From contig CM035166.1 of the NCBI GenBank assembly GCA_020205615.1, forward strand, positions 85,640,862 to 85,704,861: 64,000 nt of DNA, written 5' to 3'. This stretch comes from Panax quinquefolius. Its lineage: Eukaryota; Streptophyta; Magnoliopsida; Apiales; Araliaceae. This document shows positions 11,011 to 23,189 of the stretch, one piece after another; position 1 is the stretch's first letter, and every line of letters starts with the position of its first letter. Under the pieces are notes generated by a model, which had not been told where the DNA came from, did not search any database, and worked only from the letters and a program-made list of their open reading frames with translations. Made by a program: the position numbers and the translations under genes.

Positions 11011-12041
11011 GTGTTCTTGAGCTCAAGAACACTGACAAGGCAATTAACGAGAATACGTTTGACGAGTTTAATTGGTGTGTATAGTGCTTCTGGGCTAGCC
11101 ATTGATTAGATCTTGTAGTACTAGTGTAACACTACATTTAACAACAACTAACAAGGTCAACCAATACCACAACCGAGAGATATAAGCCATCAAAGTGGCT
11201 GTCAGAGACTGTTCTTCATTTCTGGGTTACCCAGGATGAAGAATAGCTCGAGGGTCTTACTTTGGGCCTCCACTACTTACTATATGTGTACTATTTTTGT
11301 GATATTAAGCTCCCATTGTGTAGACAACATGTAGGTGTACAGATCTATTACATAACATCATCATAAAAACAATACAATCGTGAGATCTGACCTGGTCAAC
11401 CCATGTCAGAAGTCACGGTTTAAGTTTTCTGGGTTACCCAGAAAACTCATCTCGTGAACTTCTTGCTTGGTTTGACCGTCCACTACTCTTAGTAAATTTA
11501 TGGTTTAAGTGATATATAGGCATGGTTATAGAGATAATACTACAGGCTACAATCTGGATACAACAATATAAACAACCAACATCAAACCTGACAGATCAAA
11601 GCAATTGAAAACGCTGTTAGATGTGTTCTTGAGTTTCTAGGTTGCCCAGAAACTCAAGCAGTCACAAGGGTACTACTTTGTTGCCTTATAGATTACAGTC
11701 TAGGTCTGGTTTTATGTGCTATCAATGTTTAAACTTGTAGTAGTGATGTCAGAGTACAACTACATAACATCAGATTATCATGACGACATCACCATCTCAA
11801 GTTTTGAAGCCCAAAGAAATGCGAATTGAAACTTTATTCTTCACGTTTCTGGGTTTTCCAGATTTCGTCAAGAACAGTTGGTCAATGCTACTTTGACCAA
11901 GTATAATTTTGCTTCTATGTATTTTCTGGGTGAGCTAAAAGCTGTATTGTGTAGACCTTTTACCAGACAATAACTTCAAACTTTTTAATCACCAAAACAA
12001 TAAACGAGCACAGATCTACAAGGCCTGACATTCACTGTCAG
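11011..12041. repeat. Periodic hairpin array in X (period about 205 bp)
   Basis: Inverted repeats start at 11011, 11212, 11424, 11628 and 11837, so spacings are 201, 212, 204 and 209 bp. A shorter one is at 12025-12041. Four share or approximate the core CTGGGTTACCCAG, but their outer arms differ and remain complementary: TTCTTCAT/ATGAAGAA, GTTTTCTGGGT/ACCCAGAAAAC, CTTGAGTTTCT/AGAAACTCAAG. The first is a perfect 22-bp palindrome of GTGTTCTTGAG and its complement, with flanking TGTCA/TGACA. The sequence between hairpins is much more diverged. Confidence 0.85.
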
Positions 12042-12385
12042 ACAACAAAAATAAAAATTTCCAATTTTGTAAAAAATTAGATTCAAGCTTATAGATGTTA
12101 TGGATCCACTATTTAGCAACCCAGATCATCTATATGGACTACAAATAACATGTTTAACACACAAAAACTAACATCTAACATAGAATCAAAAATTGAAATT
12201 TAGGTTTAGGGTTTTACCTTTCTTGAACAAAATCTGATTCTTGGCTACTGATTTTGTTGTGGTTGTTAGTGGGGCTTGATTAGGGACTGGTCTAGCACTA
12301 AAACTTGGAGGTTTGAGTTGAGAGAAAAGTGAGTTGAGTATTGGTGAAAAATTGAGCAAGTTAGTAGCCTTTTCTCTCTCTCAAT

Positions 12386-12394
12386 CTATATATA
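12386..12394 (-). promoter_or_regulatory. Putative TATA box of X
   Basis: Minus strand TATATATAG is followed by a CT/GA-rich leader (gattgagagagagaaaagg). About 170 nt further on is AAAG|GTAAAACC at 12217, a good 5' splice-donor match. The layout equals that of D, E and G. Confidence 0.55.
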
Positions 12395-12449
12395 ATATAG
12401 TGTAATGCTATGGTTGATCTGATTTGGAATGATTAAAGCTTATTACTAG

Positions 12450-13448
12450 ACCACATGGCTATCTAGAGTTGGTCAACAACTCCTTACTAGGGCTAGATCT
12501 ACACTCCACCTTATTAAAATAATAAAAAGGGTAGTTTGGTCATTTGGTTTTTACTTTTAGCGGCAATGTTGACATTTCATCTCACCCATTAGGGTTTGAC
12601 CCTAGAGCTCCAAAAGTCCAAGTTCTAGGATTTTGAGATTAGGGCTAAAATGGAAATCTTAGTTTCTAAAAATGTGAATTAGGGTTCTCTAATTAAATTA
12701 GGTTTACTAATTACCTAGAATTTATAAATTAGGCTTTATAATATACTAATTACCATTAACCTTGTTAAATTAATAATTAGGGTTTACAATTTAGCAATTA
12801 GGGTTCTAATTTAGTAATTAGGGTTTCTAAGTATTAATTAAGATTTACCTAATTAATATTAAAATAATAATAATTGTTATTAATTAAATAACACATAACT
12901 TAATAATTTTTATAGTAAGTAATTGACTTATATACTATAATTTATCGATAACGCTATGGTTTGCACTACTTTACTAAAAGCTGTTCCACACATTAACATT
13001 ACACATATATAAAGCATGTTTATATTATTGAAATATAATTAATATTACATTAATATTCTCATTCCTTATTCAAAGTCCATTATTAGGGTTTTGAATCCAT
13101 ATCAAACATAACCTTCATATATACCATTATTAATTAAGTTAAAATAATTAACTTAACTAATTTAATAAAATACAAATCATAATAATCCTTATAATCATAT
13201 CATATATATAATAATCATATTTTCATGAAAAATAAATAATAAATTTTTTATTACAAAATTAATTTATAATAAGAATATAACCTATAATGATCAATAATTC
13301 TCAAAAGAATTTTTTTATAATTATTCATATAGTTATATTTGTCACATAAATACCTATACTTTTCTTTGCACATAATTCCACCTTTATATATAAAAAAAAT
13401 TAAATGCAAAATTTATTATTTAATTATTTTGAAAATACTGGGGTATTA
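12450..13448. other. AT-rich U3 region of X
   Basis: No gene is seen. The stretch 12600-12850 has repeated 'tagggtt' and 'aattagggtt' motifs, and 12850-13430 is very AT-rich. It lies upstream of the X TATA box and is read as U3. Confidence 0.5.
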
Positions 13449-14283
13449 AATGCAATAACATTGCCGTTCTGCATAAGAACACAACTCAATTCTTTATGTG
13501 AGGCATCACTATATACTATAAAGTTTCCCGTATTATCTGGTAATGACAACACAGGTGCCATGCTTAATTTCTTCTTCAAATCTTGAAAACTCTCTTCACA
13601 TTTTTCCGTCCAAACAAATTTTACCGCTTTCCTTGTCAAATTTGTTAGCGGAATGGCTATCTTGGAAAAATCTTGAATAAATCTTCTATAATAACCGGCC
13701 AATCCCCAGAAACTCCTCACCTCCGACGGTGTTCTTGGTTGTTCCCAATTGATTACAGCTTCCACTTTTGATGGATCCATTGAAATCCCATCTTTGTCAA
13801 TCACGTGCTCAAGAAATTGTACACGATCTAGCCAAAATTCACACTTAGAGAATTTTGCGTATAACTTTTTCTTTCTTAGTGTTTTCAACGTCAAACGTAA
13901 GTGTTCCACGTGTTCTTCTTGAGTTTTGGAATACACCAGAATGTCATCGATAAATACCACAACAAACTTGTCTAAGAATGGTTTAAACACCCTGTTCATC
14001 AAATCCATGAATGCAATGAGGGGCATTGGTCAAACCAAAGACATCACCGAAACTTCGTAATGTAAAATCTGAGGAGTTCGAATGCCATTCTAAGTATATC
14101 CTCCTTCCTTACCTTCAATTGGTGATACCCACTTCTCAAATCTATTTTCGAGAAGTATTTAGCACCCTTTAATTGATCAAACAAGCCATCTATTCTTGGC
14201 AACAGATATTTGTTCTTAATAGTGACTTTGTTTAATTCCCTATAATCAATGCATAGACGCATTGATCCATCCTTCTTTGTCAC
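13449..14283 (-). pseudogene. pol: A reverse transcriptase and start of RNase H (broken)
   Basis: Ty3-type polymerase that would copy element RNA into DNA. Visible on the minus strand: [10 protein letters not shown] and [12 protein letters not shown] (first catalytic Asp) in 14283-14044, then after a frame break near 14035 [10 protein letters not shown] (the F-I-D-D active site), [11 protein letters not shown], and the connection to RNase H (VYSDASHKE). RNase H stops after GNVIAF at about 13449, where X begins. Most of RNase H and all of integrase therefore lie outside the window. Gag and protease of A follow directly at higher coordinates. Confidence 0.9.
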
Positions 14284-14325
14284 GAATAATACTAGCGATC
14301 CCCACGGTGATACGCTTGGTAGAAT

Positions 14326-15030
14326 TTACTTCATGTCTAGCAGCTCTTGCAGTTGTACCATCAGTTCCTTCATCTCAACCAGAGCCATTCTGTACGGGGC
14401 CTTCGATATCGGTGTTGTTCCTGGCGCTAAGTCGATCACGAAATCAATCTGTCTTTCAGGCGGAAGTCTTGGCAAATCCTTCGAAAACACATCTTCAAAC
14501 TCCATAACCACTGGTATCTCTTCTAGTTTCACACCCTTCTTCTGAGTATCGACTATGTAAGCTAAATATCCCACACAACCTTGACTAAACAATTTCTTGA
14601 CCTGCATAATTGTCAGACATCTCATTTTTCTAGGCGATTTGCTACCAAAGAAAACTACCTTTGACGGAGTCATAAGGTTTACACATTTCTTTTGGTAATC
14701 AATTACCGCTCCATACTTGAACAACCAATCCATTCCCAAAATAACTTCAAACTCTTCAAGTCTAATCGGAATTAAATCTACCATCATGATATTCCCCTTA
14801 ATGTTCACCCTACAGTTCTTGTATACGAACCTAACAGGGATTACTTCCTTATTCGCAATTTTTATGTTTAAAGGGAAGTTCAATTCGTCACTGGGCATTT
14901 CTAACTTCTTAGCAAATTCATCAGATATAAACGAGCAAGTAGCACCCGAATCAAATAACGCATATGCATCAATATCATTGATTGAAATAATACCTGACAC
15001 CACATCTTTTGATTGCACAACATCTTGCAC
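14326..15030 (-). pseudogene. pol: A aspartic protease and linker to RT
   Basis: Retropepsin-type protease that would cleave the Gag-Pol polyprotein. The active-site motif is FDSGATCSFIS, followed by the flap and ILGMDWL, typical of Ty3 chromoviruses. The frame runs through the linker with DLPRLPPERQIDFVIDL and APYRMALVEMKEL, the usual lead-in to RT. It ends at LLDMK with a stop near 14326, just before the RT box, so it is separated from RT by a frame lesion. Confidence 0.88.
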
Positions 15031-15099
15031 AGTTATGTTGAAGGTCCTGGCTGTGGGTTTGTTTGATGCCGTTGGTCCAGCAATGGCCCATGTACAGCC

Positions 15100-15830
15100 A
15101 CTGCTACCTCCATTGCTTCTTGTTATCTCTCAAGCCTTCTTCTTATGGCACTCACGAGCAAAGTGATCCTTGGACCCACATGTGAAGCAAACGTTATTCT
15201 TAGGTTGAGTGCAATTTGGGGCGATGTGACACTCCTGGCCACAGTTGAAGCATACTCGTTTCCCCATCAAGCACACACCCTTGTGAAACTTTTTGCATGT
15301 AACACATGCTTTGAACTTCTTATTCTTCTGGTTACCCTACTAACTTCCAGCACTCACATTTCCAGTCAATTTCCGCTTTAGACTATTATTCCCGTTTCCA
15401 GTATTACCACCACCGTTCTTAATTTCCACTTCATTCCTCTTCTGTTCTTGATTGAACTTTGTTACCGCCTCGCCTCCACCTTCAGTAAAATTGCCTTCTC
15501 CATTACCGCTGCAAATGTCTTCAGTTAGAACAGAGAGACCCTATTGTACAACCAGGGCTTCAGTCCCTATTCAAACCTCTTCACCTTGTGTTCGTCTGTG
15601 CTGACTTGATATGGCGCAAACCTCTCCAACTCGTTGAATTTCGTGGCATACTCAGACACCGTCATCGTTCCCTGCTTTAGTTCCAAAAACTACACTTCTA
15701 GCTGACTCTTGAAACTCTCTGGGAAATAGGTCTCGAAGAATATCTCCTTAAACCTATCCCAGGTCATAATACCTTGACCCTCTCGAGTTTTATTGGCCTG
15801 CCACCAATAACTAGCCTCTGCTTTCAAAAT
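15100..15830 (-). pseudogene. gag: A gag, C-terminal part with three zinc knuckles
   Basis: Minus strand, out of a single open frame. Visible pieces are EASYWWQAN (the capsid block that continues directly from 55914 across the B insertion) and three zinc motifs between about 15320 and 15155: C-x2-C-x3-H-x4-C (CVTCKKFHKGVC), CFNCGQECHIAPNC and CFTCGSKDHFAREC. Zinc knuckles bind genomic RNA in packaging (family knowledge). Three knuckles, the first of the short C-C-H-C form, are common in Tekay/Del-like chromovirus Gag. Confidence 0.8.
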
Positions 15831-17047
15831 TATCGACGTCGGGATTTTTAGATGTCCCTTTCCGTTACTTGTTCTTTGGTGTTCTCATTTTAGGTAAGAT
15901 TTGTTTGAAAAAACAAGTGAAAAAGGTCCGACATGTATGATGTCGACGATGGACTGTTAAGAGTCGCCAGTTGGTTTTTTAAATGGTTGTACCAACACAA
16001 TCGAGAAAAGGTTTACACATTGACCCAGTGATGTGACACTGCTAAATGGGTCGGTGAAACTGAGATTCATTAGGGTCCAGGGACTTGGTTATGCAGAGGG
16101 AAGGTGTTAGGCACCCCCCGACATCCGTGTTACCACGGTGACCGCCTCTTTTCAAGAAACTATTATCTGAATGTGTGTGTGGGTCAATGTGCTATTTTTT
16201 GGAAGTAGTGCGAGGCCTCGTTTGCACCTATATACATAGGGTTTGAATTTATGTAAAAAATCAGTTTTTAGCAAGATATGGCAGTGATGTTTTATAAAAG
16301 AGGTTTTTCAAACCCTGATGCTCAAAAGTAATTGAGACCTTTTGATACTTCCATTTTATTAAGTATCCGACTTGATTGATTTTATTTTCGAGTTGCGAAA
16401 CATCTATAAGAAAATAATATACAAAAATAATGCCGACTTCCTCATGGGTATGAAAACCATCTGAGGAATTCAGACACCGCAGAATAATTTACAAGATGCT
16501 TACAGCTGAAAATGTGCATCACGGGAACCGAATCTAGATCCAATAGGCTGAATCTGTGATCACATGATTCCTAGGCGCACATGATACCGCAATTTGTATG
16601 AAAGCAGTAAGTAGGTATATATATAAAAGTTGTAAATATATATATACAGACATGATCACCAACCACGAAGCAATTCCATGGGAGATCGAAAATGTAAATA
16701 AAGCTGTAAAAGCTATCAACCACCACGAAGGAAACTCCAGGTGGGACAAAATATAAATAAAGCTGTAAAGATATTCAACCGCCACTAAAGAAACTCCAGG
16801 TGGGACAAAATATAAATAAAGCTATAAAGACGGTCAACCGCCACAGAGGAAACTCCAGGCGGGACAAAACATAAAGAAAGTTGTAAAAGCAATTAACCAC
16901 CACAGAGGAAACTCCAAGTGGGACGAAATATATATATATATATATATATAAATATATATATATATAAATATATAAATATATATATATAAAAGCAATAAAA
17001 ATGCCTTTGGATGTAAAAATCGGGCTCATCAAAATGTAGTTCAGCAG

Positions 17048-17108
<61 letters not shown>

Positions 17109-17159
17109 AACGCACGGATGTAAAATCTAGGCTCATCGAATAGAGTTCGACAACATTTC

Positions 17160-17236
<77 letters not shown>

Positions 17237-17294
17237 GTAAATGCACGGGCATCAAGTTCAGGCTCAATCGAGGTATAACTCGATAATGTTAGTC

Positions 17295-17328
<34 letters not shown>

Positions 17329-18579
17329 GTATATACAAACTGAAATAAAACCACGGATCGAAGTCCGGGCAAACGCATGCAACACGACTCTCAACGTGAA
17401 GAAGGGTGTGTGCAAAGATGAAGAGAAAGGCTTTAAAGTGTGTGAGAAGGCTTACAGTGGGCTGCCAAAGAAGACTTCTATATATTTAAAGTGGGTAAAC
17501 ACTGGCTTTTGTATGTACAAAAGTAGCTATATATGAGCTCACAGATGTTTAAAATGAGAAAGTACTCTGTATGGGGTGAGTACAGAGCAAATTGGGCAGG
17601 GCTTCCTCGCCATTGTCTCTTGTAAAATGGCCACCCCAAGCCCTCTATTTATAGAGGGTGGAGCCGCAGGTGTACCAGAGGCTACCCGGGTTGCCCAGTT
17701 TTTTTTGGTCGGGTCGTCGTCTCGTGGTCACGTGCACTCGCACCTTTGTAATGTCCGCTCAAACTTTCAGAATTGCAATTCGGGCATCCGATTGAGGTAT
17801 ACAGAACCTATTTCGGACCGCCGTTGTCGAGAGATGTACAATGGCATGGGATTAGAGTTTGTACGAAGTCATTGAAGATGGGACGATGCCCTCCGGTCTT
17901 CAAGCTTCAAATTCTATTTGTTACCCCGCACAATAGTCACTCGAGATTGGTTCTCCTTGATTCTTTGTGGGACATCGTTGTGTAGAGATGTGTATGAAAT
18001 GTTGAGAGGATGTGGCGTGGCATCAAATTGGCGAGATGACGATGTTTCCCCTCACCGGTGTTATCGTCGATTTGGGCTGATAAAGCAAACGTTGCTCAGG
18101 GCTTCGTTGAGATTGGACTGCTGCAATTATTGAAGGTCCTCAGTATCATCTCTGTGGTGTGCCTTTCCTCCCGGTGTTATCTCCAGGTTGGTACTGAGTA
18201 TCTCATTGTGAGTACCGAGATTGAAGCTGGTTGCATTTGAAACAAGCATTTCCGGGGTTATCGTCGAAACTGCATTCCTTGGAGTGATCAGCAAGCTTGG
18301 TAGCTATTCCCAATGATTGGGACTGAGACTGGATTCCTCGGGGTTATCTCTGAGATTAATCGGCCTTCTCCGGTGTGTGTTCCAATATTGTGTCCGCACG
18401 CCTCGGGGATATCTCCGAGGTTGGAATTGTTACTCTTAGTGTGTGTTCTGGGGTTGATGCTGAACTTCTGGTAGTATCCGGAATGGATATGAACTGTCTT
18501 CTAGGGTTCCCTCTTGAAAGACGAATCTGTCCTCCTGCAATGTCAGTGACAGGTGTACAAAAAATTTCAAGTGTCTACA
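15831..18579 (-). repeat. B 3' LTR
   Basis: It starts TGTAGACAC on the minus strand at 18579 and ends at 15831 with GACGTCGATA, where the expected terminus GTCGACA carries a change. It contains four 59-bp minisatellite copies (from about 16716), (TA)n blocks at 16928-16988, 17051-17104, 17159-17230 and 17296-17334, a TATA box near 17648 and the GGTTATC dyads of U3 from about 18050 to 18430. Confidence 0.9.
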
Positions 18580-18592
18580 GATGCCCCTCTTT
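18580..18592 (-). other. B polypurine tract
   Basis: Minus strand AAAGAGGGGCATC sits directly before the 3' LTR start TGTAGAC. It primes plus-strand DNA synthesis in this class of element. Confidence 0.75.
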
Positions 18593-19047
18593 ATCATACT
18601 CATACAATGTAATACATGAGTGGGATAAAGAATCCTAAACGCTTGAAATGCAACAAGACAAACATGATACTATATGTAGCAACATGATGCAAATGTATGA
18701 TGCATGTGTACGGGGTTGTATCCCAACATGCAGGGAATGATTGCTGGCTCCCTGTTGCTTCAACTGGGGATTTACAATGATGACCAGATTTGATGTGTAA
18801 TCCGAATCTGTTAATATGTTGATGTTGGGGTTATCACCAAATTCCTGGATCCTTTGTGACGACTTAATCCTGAAGATGTACCTCTTATGTGTAAGAGATC
18901 TGTGGGGATAAAGCTTGGTCTGTTTGAGGATGTGTATAACATATTCCATCATCGATCCTCCTTGATGACGTTGACCTTTCCTGGTTGGTATCGCCAGGAT
19001 ATGTTAAGATTCTGTTGGATTTACTGTGAGCGAAAGAATGCCGCCGG
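18593..19047 (-). other. B 3' untranslated region next to PPT
   Basis: No gene is supported. It contains further dyads like those in U3, for example TTCCTGGTTGGTATCG followed by CCAGGATA near 18980, and 'ggggttatcacc' at 18827. It is interrupted by D at 19048. Confidence 0.6.
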
Positions 19048-21655
19048 TGTGACGCCCCAAAATAGGTATACATCACCCATTACGAGTTGTCGATACATGA
19101 TGTAGAAACAACTACAACTTTATTATTACAACAAGAAAGCTGTGAGTTTGAATACAAATATTATCTTCTAGACAATATCTATACTCAAATAAATCCTCAT
19201 CACATTTATTGATACATTATTTTACAAAAATGGTGAGGACTACTAAACAACTCTCTCTAGAACCTTCATTCCATACCCAGGCTACTGTACTCATTTATAT
19301 TCTCGCCTCCGGGAAGAAAAATGGAACAAAAGGAAAAGGGTGAGCTCAACTAGCCCGAAGTAAAGAATATTATGACTAAGATAATATACAACAAATTATC
19401 GTTAGTCTTCAACAGGGAAAAATCTAATAGAATACAATAGACAACAAATTTTAAATCAATATTCGCAATGAAATAATAATTCATTAGAAGAGCTAAGTAG
19501 AGAATGCAAACTACTATATTCTATGTATGAATTTAAAAGTTCATAAATCTATCTTTTATCCCTGTAACATCAATCAACATACATCCGGAATCAAAAATTC
19601 ATCTTTTTACTCTGAGGCCAAAGATATTCATCGATTGGTCATGTTCATCTAAACACTGTTCATCTTTACACTACTACCAAAGATATTCTTCAGAAATCAT
19701 TCATCTTTGCACTACTGAGGCCAAAGATATTCCATAATATCATCATTTAAAATGAAGATGATGAAAATATTTTTCAAGAAACGAATTCAGTGAAACAAAA
19801 TGACAAGGATTAAGGATTAAGGATTTGTACTTTTTTTTATCCACGTCCAAAAATACTTCAAAAATAATTACAGTGGTGTAAAATTCAAGAATGATCAAAA
19901 CATGGATACAATCAAAGCTAGTATCCGTAATAGATATTTTGGACGAAAAGAAAAATTTTATTTTTTTCGATGAATAGTATTAAATGATTCGTAAATAGTG
20001 TCAGTATCGTGAATAGTCCGATATCGTGAATAGTAACTCAGACACCAAAAGTTTCAAATTTGATAAAAACTTGGATCAATATTTCAACATAATGATATTG
20101 AAGAAATAATATCATTACGAAAAAAATAATATCCCTTACCTCGAAAGATTAGTACTTCTACGGAATACTGGTATATAGTCTTTGAAGGAACTTGCACCAT
20201 CTAATAATACTCAAAGTATACTCAAAATACTCACAAGAATACGCTCGATAATATAGAGAGAGAAAACTTTAGTTTCTGGTGTGATTTTTAATTCTAACCT
20301 AAGCACCCTATTTATAGGAAAATGCTTAGAACACCAAAGCAGAAAATTCAATAAAATATTAATATATATTATAAATTTCCTTAGCCCATCTTTGAAGATC
20401 TGATTTCAGCAATTAATATCACATGTTAGCCCACTTAAATGCAAAAAAACGTTTTTCTTTAAAATAATAATTAAAACTTCCAAAAATCAATTATTTGAAC
20501 TTGAACTTCAATAATTCACAATAAATAGCCCTTTATCGGAAAATTGAATCTCGTGAGTTTTTATAGGAAATTCAATTCTCTACAACTTTGCGAGAAGAAA
20601 GTTTTTCCAAATTCCAAATGTAAATTGACCGAAATCCACAAGCGGGCAATTTTATTGTGCTATAATCAAATTTCGGTCAATAAATGGGGTCCATTGAGCA
20701 TGTTTAACATGTTTTAAACATTTATTGCAGCAAAAATACTCTTCCTCCTCGTATACTCAAATATCCCACATTCGTTGTAAAAATATCACCATTATTATAT
20801 TATTAAAATATAATAATATATTTAAATGAATTATTTTATCAGAAAAAGATAAAATTTTAATTTTCAACAATTGTCACATTAAAAATTTTCTCCATCTATA
20901 TCCACATAAAATCAATATTTTTCTCATCATATGAATCAATAATTAATTATTCACAAATAATATTCTGAGAATCACAATATTGATGATCAGGCGGTTCGGG
21001 AAGAGGGGCTTTCAATAAGAATTTTTTTCCTTCTTGGTAGCGCAATTAGGTGACCAAACCTCTCCTTAGATGCAGAACTTTCTAGACATTGCCAATAATG
21101 TTATCTAATAATATTATTCGGATAATATGAATTATTGCTTCGATAATGAAAAATCTTGTGTGTAATGACAATTATTGAAACAACAAACAATATAAAATAT
21201 CAACGCAAACAATTATTAAATCAATAAAATCTTTGAGCGGTAATTCTTGTAACCATTATTGAGTAGTGCCTTCTTACGTAAGAATCAATAATTGGTGCAA
21301 TGCAGTATCTGCTCTTGTGTTTTAACCACAAGAGTATTTTAACGGTATTACAGTAACAACTACAATCGCTATTTTTAAACAACTTATATTTGTCGTTTTC
21401 TTCATCCAATCGCTTTACGTTATGGGGCCCACACACATCTGCTTTTGTCGTCTGCGAATATTCCCAAACGAGCATTGAATATTCCACGACCAAACGAATA
21501 TTCCCAACAACAATGAATACTTTATAACCACTTGCTTATTTTGAAATATTTGCGTATTTTACCCCTAACTATCCACATTAATCAAATCAACCCTTACTAT
21601 TTCAAAATAATAAATAGAAAATTAAATTTCATTAATAATAAGTTGGGGTCTTACA
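19048..21655 (-). repeat. D 3' LTR
   Basis: Ends are TGTAAGACCCC (minus strand, at 21655) and a GGCGTCACA terminus at 19048. It contains a TATA box near 20312, the 'ggtttggtcacctaattgc' block (about 21043-21093) and ATCTTTG/CAAAGAT-type hairpins (about 19596-19740). Confidence 0.92.
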
Positions 21656-21670
21656 ACCTCCCTCCTTATG
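21656..21670 (-). other. D polypurine tract
   Basis: Minus strand CATAAGGAGGGAGGT lies immediately upstream of the 3' LTR and overlaps the end of the pol frame. Confidence 0.8.
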
Positions 21671-23120
21671 AAATTTCGTCCTCGAAATTGACGTACGTAC
21701 CTGGTGTTTCAAAAAGGTGAGGATACCTCGCTTTCATTTCCATTTCCAATTCCCAGGTCATTTCCTCTTTAGCATGATTCCTCCACAAAACTTTAACTTG
21801 TGGTATGACCTTTGCGCGTAGGACATGCTCCTTCCTATCCAAGATCTTGTGGTACCTCCTCATACGTTAAGTCTTGGCTATCTCGTCCGGTTCTAACTCT
21901 ATAACGTGGTTCGGGTCTTTCACATATTTCTGAATACGGATATGTGAAACACATTATGAACACGAGACATACTTCGGAGAATGTAACGCGAGTCTATAGG
22001 CTACATTTCCTACTCGGTCAAGAATTTGAAATGGACCGATAAATCGTGGATTGAGTTTTCCTCTCTTCCCAAATCTTGTAACTCCCTTCCATAGGGCAAC
22101 TCGCAACAATACATGATCCCTATACTAAATTCCACGTCCTTTCGATGAAGATCCGCATAACTCTTTTGTCGATCTTGTCTTTGTTTGTATCGTTGTCGAA
22201 TCATTTGGATCTTTTGGTGATCATACGTACTAACTCGGGTCCCAACAATGTTGCTTCACCCACCTCATCCCAACATATTGAGAGCGACACTTTTCGTCCA
22301 TATAATGCTTCAAATGGAGCCACACCTATACTTGCACGATAAGCTGTTGTTATAGGAGAATTCCACCAATGGTAAATACTTATCCCAACTGCCCTTGAAG
22401 TCTAGGACACATAGTCTTAATAGATCTTCAAGAGTTTGAATAGTTCTCTCTGATTGTCCGTCCGTTTGAGGATGGTATGCCGAACTGAATCGTAAATCCG
22501 TGCCCATAGCTTTTTGCAAGCTAACCCAAAATCTTAAAGTGAATCTTGGGTCACGATCCGAAACTATGGATACAGGCATGCCATGCAACATCACAATCTC
22601 ATTCACGTACATACTAGCAAGACGTTCAAGGGAATAAGTCTCCCGTATCGGCAAGAAATGAGCAGACTTGGTTAATCTATCAACAATAACCCAAATAGCA
22701 TTGATGCCTTGAGAAACCGTAGGAAGACCCGTAATGAAATCCATGGTAATATGTTCCCACTTCCATTTCAGAATCTCAAGTGGTTGCAACGGACCTTTAG
22801 GTACTAGATGCTCCGCCTTTACACGTTGACAAGTTAAACACATTGAGATAAACTTTGCAATCTCAATCTTCATATTGTTCCACCAAAATGTATGTCGAAG
22901 ATCACGATACATTTTAGTACTTCCAGGATGGATTGCAAATGGTGTATTGTGTGCCTCCATCATTATCTTGTACTTCAAATCAGAGTCGTTAGGGACACAA
23001 AGTGCAGAGTGGACTCAAGTATTCCTTCTTCATCAATTCTCGCTTAGGAATACCTCCTTCTTGTACTTTCTTCTTCATACGCATCGGCTCAAGATTCGGT
23101 GGCTTGAGCAACCTTAACTT
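21666..23120 (-). pseudogene. pol: D integrase with chromodomain-like C terminus
   Basis: Integrase joins element DNA to the host chromosome. In 22310-22978: H-H-C-C zinc motif ([14 protein letters not shown] then CLTCQR), catalytic core with [16 protein letters not shown] and [12 protein letters not shown] (the D, D, E residues). A shift near 22330 ends that frame. The tail at 21666-21863 has VLRAKVIPQVKVLWRNH and EEMTWELE, resembling the chromodomain tail of Tekay/Del chromoviruses, which is thought to guide integration to methylated histone. The middle (21870-22300) is in broken frames. Confidence 0.88.
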
Positions 23121-23189
23121 TTTCTATTAAAGTTGGCTCTATGCGTATACTTGACATCATCGCACTCATTCCGCATATGATCTTCTACT

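Larger units (their letters stand above)
10242..13449 (-). mobile_element. Element X: LTR of a Ty3-like element, truncated by C
   Basis: The right boundary is seen because the RNase H frame of element A breaks off at about 13449 and is replaced by sequence that reads TTTAATACCCC on the minus strand. This resembles the TGTAATACCCC or TGTAAGACCCC start of many plant Ty3 LTRs. The left boundary is the LTR end of C. No coding region is visible. A TATA box, a splice-donor match and a hairpin array mark it as promoter-bearing LTR and leader. Its family is unknown, and it does not resemble the A LTR at 57452-60087. Confidence 0.6.

Noticed and set aside
11011..12041. CRISPR-like array because of regular spacing of a repeated core.
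   Set aside because: Repeats are not identical, spacing is about 205 bp, and the context is a plant LTR. No cas genes are present.
10242..13449. X as the 3' LTR of element A.
   Set aside because: Its sequence does not resemble the A LTR at 57452-60087, and A's RNase H is cut before its end with no integrase or PPT between.
18635..19105. Frames on both strands in the B 3' region as genes.
   Set aside because: Both are short, overlap each other and D's insertion site, and show no conserved motif.
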